Below, one piece after another: positions 5,823-9,189 of a stretch of 9,189 nucleotides of DNA (its first letter is position 1; each line of letters starts with the position of its first letter). The position numbers and the translations under genes were made by a program. The notes beneath the pieces were generated by a model, which was not told the origin of the DNA, did no database searches, and worked only from the letters and a program-made list of their open reading frames with translations. The stretch is from Mollicutes bacterium (GTDB lineage Bacteria; Bacillota_I; Bacilli_A; Izemoplasmatales; Izemoplasmataceae), in NCBI GenBank assembly GCA_003551455.1, contig PUMR01000013.1, positions 1 through 9,189 on the forward strand, written 5' to 3'.

Positions 5823-6575
5823 TCATCCGCCGCTGTTCAAGGTGATGGCGAAACCGCTCTCTGCCAAGAAAGCGTGGATCTCGGCAAGCGGCACGGCCAT
5901 GTTCCGTTCGGAATCGACCGAGGCGCTCCAAGTGTTCACCCCGACGAGACGCCCTTTGGCATCGGCCAAGGCGCCGCCCGAACTGCCGGGATAGATGAGG
6001 ACACTGTGATAGACGACCTGGAAATCGACATGGTCGTTTTCGACCATACCCAAGAATTCCCCATAGGTCACCGTCGAATTGACGGCCGAAGGGTTCCCCA
6101 CGGCCAAGAGGAGTTCTTTCCTCGTCAAAGGCTCATCCTTACGGGCGGTGGTATCGATGATCCCCAACGCCAACCCCTGCTTATCGAACCGGAGCAACGC
6201 CAGATCCCTTGCGGCATCCGCATGGACGATTGCGGCGGCAATCCGCGTGTCTTCATAATAGGAGGGGACGACTTCGATGATGATGTCGTCATAGTCCTTC
6301 TTGTCGACGACGTGGAAATTCGTGACGGCGAAGTAGTGTTCTTCGTCTTCGCCGATGATGATGCCGCTTCCTTGCGCTTCGCCCGCGCGCCGGGAGAACC
6401 AGCGGCCGTCTTCGCGGTATTCGACCTCGACACCGACATTGGCTTTGCGGAGGATGGTCCTCGCCGCCATGATGTCTTCTTGGAGGGTGGCGTCCGCGGT
6501 GGGCGGGAGGAAATCGCAACCTGTCGCGGCGAAGGGAAGGGTGAGGGCAAAAAGGAAGAAAAGGATCCGTTTCAT
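5823..6575 (-). CDS. Lipoprotein trypsin-like serine protease (HtrA fold, no PDZ)
   Basis: 250 residues; GAGGAGGAG (6589-6581) precedes ATG by five bases. The signal peptide MKRILFFLFALTLPFAATGC gives a slightly unusual lipobox (ATGC) with lipid-bearing Cys20, so the enzyme should be anchored on the outer membrane face of the cell. The catalytic triad of the chymotrypsin/HtrA fold is visible in order: His88 in VTNFHVVD, Asp124 in ARDLALLRF, Ser199 in YPGSSGGAL. GSGIIIG (69-75) and GRLVGVNTW (208-216) are typical flanking strands. The protein ends right after the protease domain, so the PDZ domain of DegP/HtrA is absent; a role in surface protein quality control or processing is likely, but substrates are unknown. 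It has its own -10 element and is not coupled to the transporter operon upstream. Confidence 0.9.
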   Translation of the reverse strand: MKRILFFLFALTLPFAATGCDFLPPTADATLQEDIMAARTILRKANVGVEVEYREDGRWFSRRAGEAQGSGIIIGEDEEHYFAVTNFHVVDKKDYDDIIIEVVPSYYEDTRIAAAIVHADAARDLALLRFDKQGLALGIIDTTARKDEPLTRKELLLAVGNPSAVNSTVTYGEFLGMVENDHVDFQVVYHSVLIYPGSSGGALADAKGRLVGVNTWSASVDSERNMAVPLAEIHAFLAESGFAITLNSGG

Positions 6576-6610
6576 GTGGTGCTCCTCCTCAGAGCGTGGT
6601 GGGTGTGCCT

Positions 6611-6616
6611 ATTATA
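6611..6616 (-). promoter_or_regulatory. -10 element of the protease gene
   Basis: A perfect TATAAT on the minus strand, 35 bases before the ATG. The matching -35 region is poor (TTACGC or similar at 18 bases) and abuts the T-run of the upstream terminator. An activator or a low basal rate would fit. Confidence 0.55.
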
Positions 6617-6638
6617 CCGTAAAACTCTCATTTTGCGT

Positions 6639-6666
6639 AAAAAAAGCCGCTCCCGCAGGAGCGGCT
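6639..6666 (-). terminator. Intrinsic terminator of the nucleoside ABC operon
   Basis: On the minus strand, AGCCGCTCC and GGAGCGGCT form a perfect 9-bp, GC-rich stem (arms 6658-6666 and 6645-6653) with a four-base loop, followed directly by seven T. It begins seven bases after the permease stop codon and marks the end of the operon. Confidence 0.93.
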
Positions 6667-6672
6667 CGAGGA

Positions 6673-7647
6673 TCAGCGTTTACCGGCGTCATAAGGCTCG
6701 CCCGCGGCTTTGGGTGCTTGCGAGCGCTTGGAGGTGAACGCGAGGATCACGAGCGTGGCGATATAGGGGAGCATTCTATAGACCTGGCTCGGGATCGGCA
6801 GCTCGCGGATACCGGGGAGCGTTCCGCTCTGGGTCGAGATCAGTCTGAATACACTGAAGAGGAACGCCACCACAAGAATGCGCATCGGCTTCCATTGACC
6901 GCTGATCATGACGGCGAGGGCCAAGAAACCGAAGCCGAAGACGTCGCCGCCGAACTGGCGTTGGAAGGTGAAGGCGTAAGCCGCACCACCCATACCGGCC
7001 AAGGCGCCCGAAAGCAGGACACCGATGTAGCGGATCTTGTAGACGTTGACACCAAGAGAATCGGCAGCCTGGGGATGTTCGCCGCAGCTTCTCAAACGGA
7101 GTCCCAACCTCGTCTTGTACAAGACGATCATCGAGACGATGAAGATGACGATGATGATATAGGTGGAAAGATAGGCGTTCGTGAAGAGGATGGGGCCGAT
7201 GACGGGAATATCGGAGAGATAGGGGACCTCCCTGATCCGCGTCGTTTCGGTGAACGGCAGTCTTCTGACGCCGAAGATCGTCCGGGCGGTGAACACGGCG
7301 AACGCGGCCGCAAAGAGGTTCAAGGCCGTCGCACTGATGATCTGGTTGGACTTCATGTTGATGGCGGCGAAGGCGTGGAAGAGAGAGAAGATGATGCCGA
7401 TCAACGTCCCCAACAAGAGGCCGATGAGCACGACCGCCTGCATGGGCATGTTCTCGAACCAGCCCGTGAACTGGATCGCGAAATACACGGAGACGAAGGC
7501 TCCCATGACCATGATCCCTTCGAGGGCGATGTTGATGACACCGCTCTTTTCACTGTAGAGTCCTCCCAAGGCCACAAGGGCCAAGGGCGCCATGTTCATG
7601 ATGATGATGGGCAGCACATAATACATGAAATCGGCGAATTCCGTCAT
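6673..7647 (-). CDS. nupQ: Nucleoside ABC transporter permease, NupQ/YufQ type
   Basis: 324 residues, about eight to ten hydrophobic segments, the size of Bacillus NupQ. It is one half of the membrane channel of a BmpA-type nucleoside importer in the branched-chain permease superfamily. Family landmarks: LGGLYSEKSGVINIALEG near residues 28-45, MVMGAFVSVYFA, LRLRSCGEHPQAADSLGVNVYKIRY in the coupling loop that meets the ATPase, and the C-terminal QAPKAAGEPYDAGKR, which closely resembles the NupQ tail. Start: ATG at 7647-7645 overlaps the preceding permease stop as ATGA, with GGGGAGGTGG (7664-7655) inside that gene, so translation is coupled. Last gene of the operon; terminator follows at once. 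Substrate (guanosine or other nucleosides) is inferred from the family; riboside or xanthosine uptake is possible. Confidence 0.88.
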   Translation of the reverse strand: MTEFADFMYYVLPIIIMNMAPLALVALGGLYSEKSGVINIALEGIMVMGAFVSVYFAIQFTGWFENMPMQAVVLIGLLLGTLIGIIFSLFHAFAAINMKSNQIISATALNLFAAAFAVFTARTIFGVRRLPFTETTRIREVPYLSDIPVIGPILFTNAYLSTYIIIVIFIVSMIVLYKTRLGLRLRSCGEHPQAADSLGVNVYKIRYIGVLLSGALAGMGGAAYAFTFQRQFGGDVFGFGFLALAVMISGQWKPMRILVVAFLFSVFRLISTQSGTLPGIRELPIPSQVYRMLPYIATLVILAFTSKRSQAPKAAGEPYDAGKR

Positions 7648-8771
7648 GTGAGATCCACCTCCCCGCTGACCTCGACCTCTTTCTCCGTCCGTTTCTTGAT
7701 GAATCGCCGGACAAAGTGTTGCAAGAAGAGGCTCAAGGCGCTGAAGTAGATGATGACGGCGATGATGATATCGATAATCTCAGGACGGAAATCATAAAGC
7801 TGCATGTAGTGGCCGCCCTGGTTGAGTGCCCCATAGAAGAGGCCGGCCAGGAAGACTCCGATCGGAGCCGAAAGCCCGAGCAAAGCGATGGCGATGCCGG
7901 TGAAACCTTCCATGATGAGGGTCGTCTCATAGGGGAGGTGACGCCCCGGCACGAGATACATCATCGCCCCGGCCACACCGGAGATGGCGCCGGCGACGAC
8001 CATGGAGAGGACGACGTTCCTCTTTTCGTTCATGCCGGCGTAACGCGCCGCATCCTGGCTGTATCCGGTGGCCTTGAGCTCATAGCCGAAAGTCGTCCGT
8101 TTCAAGATGATATGGATGATGGCGACCAAGGCGATGGTGATGAAGATGCCGATGTTGATGCTGGAGCGGGGCAGGATGTCTTGGAGGAAAAGCACGGGAA
8201 TCCGGGCCGAAGGGGCGGGATGCGCCGTCCGGCTGGCCTGGGAGTCGTAGAGATAGTTCATGATGATGAGGGTGTTCAGATACATCGCCACATAGTTCAT
8301 CATGATCGATGTGACGACTTCGTGCACGTTCCGGAAAGCCTTCAAGAGTCCCGGTATCGACCCCCAGATGGCTCCGGCCACGAGCGCGCCGAGGACGGCG
8401 ACGACCCAGTGGAAGGAGCCCAGGAAAGTCCAGTTGACCCCGATATAGACGGCGGTGAGGGCCCCGACGGTGAGCTGTCCCGTGGCCCCGATGTTGAAAA
8501 GCCCCGTGCGGAAGGCGAAGGCGACCGAAAGCCCCGTCAAAATGATCGGCACGCTGCGATAGAACATGTTGCCGATACTGCGGGTGCCGTCTTGGAAGGG
8601 TCCGGTGATGACGGTGAAAAAGGCGGGGAAGGCTTCGACGGGATTCACGATGAACATGAGGACGAGACCGAAAAGGAGGCCGAACACGATGGCGAGCACG
8701 CTCGAGGAGGCACTGACCCGCGTCGGGGACGCCCCGACGGAAACGAGAAACTTATGCCAGAGTTTCTTCAT
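7644..8771 (-). CDS. nupP: Nucleoside ABC transporter permease, NupP/YufP type
   Basis: 375 residues, slightly longer than Bacillus NupP, mainly through the N terminus and the loop around residues 165-190. Second membrane half of the nucleoside importer, paired with NupQ. Landmarks: ILTGLSVAFAFRTGLFNIGATGQ (split here by position 57-79), GSIPGLLKAFRNVHEVVTSIMMNY as the helix pair before the coupling region, FGYELKATGYSQDAARYAGM as the coupling loop, and a charged C-terminal tail (FVRRFIKKRTEKEVEV). Start ATG 8771-8769 overlaps the ATPase stop as ATGA; AAAGGAGG (8787-8780) lies eight bases before it. A strong 8-bp hairpin sits in the early coding region (8731-8749). Family assignment is firm, substrate inferred. 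Confidence 0.9.
   Translation of the reverse strand: MKKLWHKFLVSVGASPTRVSASSSVLAIVFGLLFGLVLMFIVNPVEAFPAFFTVITGPFQDGTRSIGNMFYRSVPIILTGLSVAFAFRTGLFNIGATGQLTVGALTAVYIGVNWTFLGSFHWVVAVLGALVAGAIWGSIPGLLKAFRNVHEVVTSIMMNYVAMYLNTLIIMNYLYDSQASRTAHPAPSARIPVLFLQDILPRSSINIGIFITIALVAIIHIILKRTTFGYELKATGYSQDAARYAGMNEKRNVVLSMVVAGAISGVAGAMMYLVPGRHLPYETTLIMEGFTGIAIALLGLSAPIGVFLAGLFYGALNQGGHYMQLYDFRPEIIDIIIAVIIYFSALSLFLQHFVRRFIKKRTEKEVEVSGEVDLT
8731..8749 (-). other. GC-rich hairpin within the start of the NupP-type gene
   Basis: CGTCGGGG (8731-8738) and CCCCGACG (8742-8749) form a perfect 8-bp inverted repeat with a three-base loop, 22 bases after the start codon on the minus strand. It encodes part of VGASPTR. 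It is short and may be only codon-driven, but its position could affect translation of the downstream gene pair. Confidence 0.5.
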
Positions 8772-9189
8772 GAGGTCTCCCTCCTTTTCGAGCCGCTCAT
8801 ATAGAGACCGAGATCTCTTTCGGTGACTTTCTGCGGATCGAATTCGCCGACGTTCTCCCCTTCATAGATGACGATGATCCTGTCGGAGAGGTTCATGACC
8901 TCGTAGAGGTCCAAGGAGATGAGAAGCACCGCCTTGCCCTCGTCCCGTTGTTCGATGAGGAGGTCGTGGATGAACTCGATCGCCCCGACATCGAGGCCGC
9001 GGGTCGGTTGCACGGCGATGAGCACATCGCTCTTGCGGCTCATCTCGCGGGCCACGATCGCCTTCTGCTGGTTGCCCCCGCTCATGTTGCGGGCCAAAGA
9101 CAAGGGACCCTTGCCGCTTCTGATGTCGAAACGTTGGATGAGCTCGTCGGCATACGAGCGGATCGGTTCAAACTGTAGGAATCCCCTCT
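8768..9189 (-). CDS. nupO: Nucleoside ABC transporter ATPase, NupO/YufO type (C-terminal part)
   Basis: The reading frame stays open to the right edge, so only the last 139 residues are seen; the TTG at 9103-9101 is not the start. This is the end of the second nucleotide-binding domain of a double-domain ATPase (RbsA/NupO type), which powers nucleoside uptake from the cytoplasmic side. Visible: [19 protein letters not shown], the ABC signature with Met in place of Leu (MSGGNQQK, 9085-9062), Walker B region [15 protein letters not shown] with Gln for the catalytic Glu (codon 9010-9008), and ISLDLYEV with Leu for the H-loop His (codon 8914-8912). Gln and the missing His are usual in this family, whose second domain is catalytically weak. 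It precedes both permeases and is coupled to the first by ATGA. The nupN-type binding lipoprotein is expected further right. Confidence 0.9.
   Translation of the reverse strand, partial: RGFLQFEPIRSYADELIQRFDIRSGKGPLSLARNMSGGNQQKAIVAREMSRKSDVLIAVQPTRGLDVGAIEFIHDLLIEQRDEGKAVLLISLDLYEVMNLSDRIIVIYEGENVGEFDPQKVTERDLGLYMSGSKRRETS

Noticed and set aside
5691..8804. Chain of long + strand open frames (5691-6737, 6355-7749, 7716-8804) opposite the protease and permease genes
   Set aside because: Their products are runs of Asp, Gly, Arg, His and Glu, as expected from the antisense of hydrophobic codons. They have no convincing ribosome binding sites and overlap each other and well-recognised genes.
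1..9189. CRISPR array, tRNA, rRNA or transposon ends
   Set aside because: I looked for regularly spaced repeats, cloverleaf sequences, ribosomal stretches and terminal inverted repeats next to a transposase and found none.

Overview
The window looks like chromosomal DNA from an uncultured low-GC-lineage Firmicute, possibly on the Bacilli/Mycoplasmatota side (relatives of Acholeplasma or 'Izemoplasma'). The clues are two lipobox lipoproteins, a cysteine-free secreted protein built from InlB-like, OB-like and Ig-like modules, strong AAGGAGG-type ribosome binding sites, and a nucleoside ABC transporter laid out like Bacillus nupOPQ. TGA is used as a true stop: all eight genes end in it. The lineage is inferred from style, not from a marker gene.

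Left part (+ strand). Bases 2-2095 are the 3' end of a large, acidic, AT-richer secreted modular protein, followed by a probable terminator. A lipoprotein gene (2306-3151) with a fibronectin-III-like module and two X2-like modules follows. Next comes the clearest regulatory element of the window: a TTGCAT-17-TATAAT promoter (3168-3196), a fluoride (crcB-motif) riboswitch aptamer (3206-3253), and an intrinsic terminator (3249-3282) that shares bases with the aptamer pseudoknot. This element controls a CPA-type cation/proton antiporter gene (3309-4505), presumably a fluoride-resistance transporter.

Middle. The antiporter converges on a minus-strand gene (4637-5731) for an unrecognised protein with an N-terminal winged-helix-like segment. 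A 13-bp perfect hairpin with T-rich flanks on both sides (4513-4546) can terminate both. Upstream of the unrecognised gene lies a lipoprotein serine protease of the HtrA/trypsin fold without a PDZ domain (5823-6575, minus), with its own promoter.

Right part (- strand). A translationally coupled ABC transporter operon runs leftwards: ATPase (8768 to beyond the window end), permease (7644-8771) and permease (6673-7647). Each junction is an ATGA overlap, and a strong terminator (6639-6666) follows. The proteins match the BmpA/Nup nucleoside uptake family; the binding lipoprotein and most of the ATPase should lie just outside the right edge.

No CRISPR array, tRNA, rRNA, insertion sequence or phage gene is visible. 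The most interesting content is the riboswitch-antiporter unit, the unknown winged-helix protein with dyads at its promoter, and the divergent-composition modular secreted protein at the left edge.
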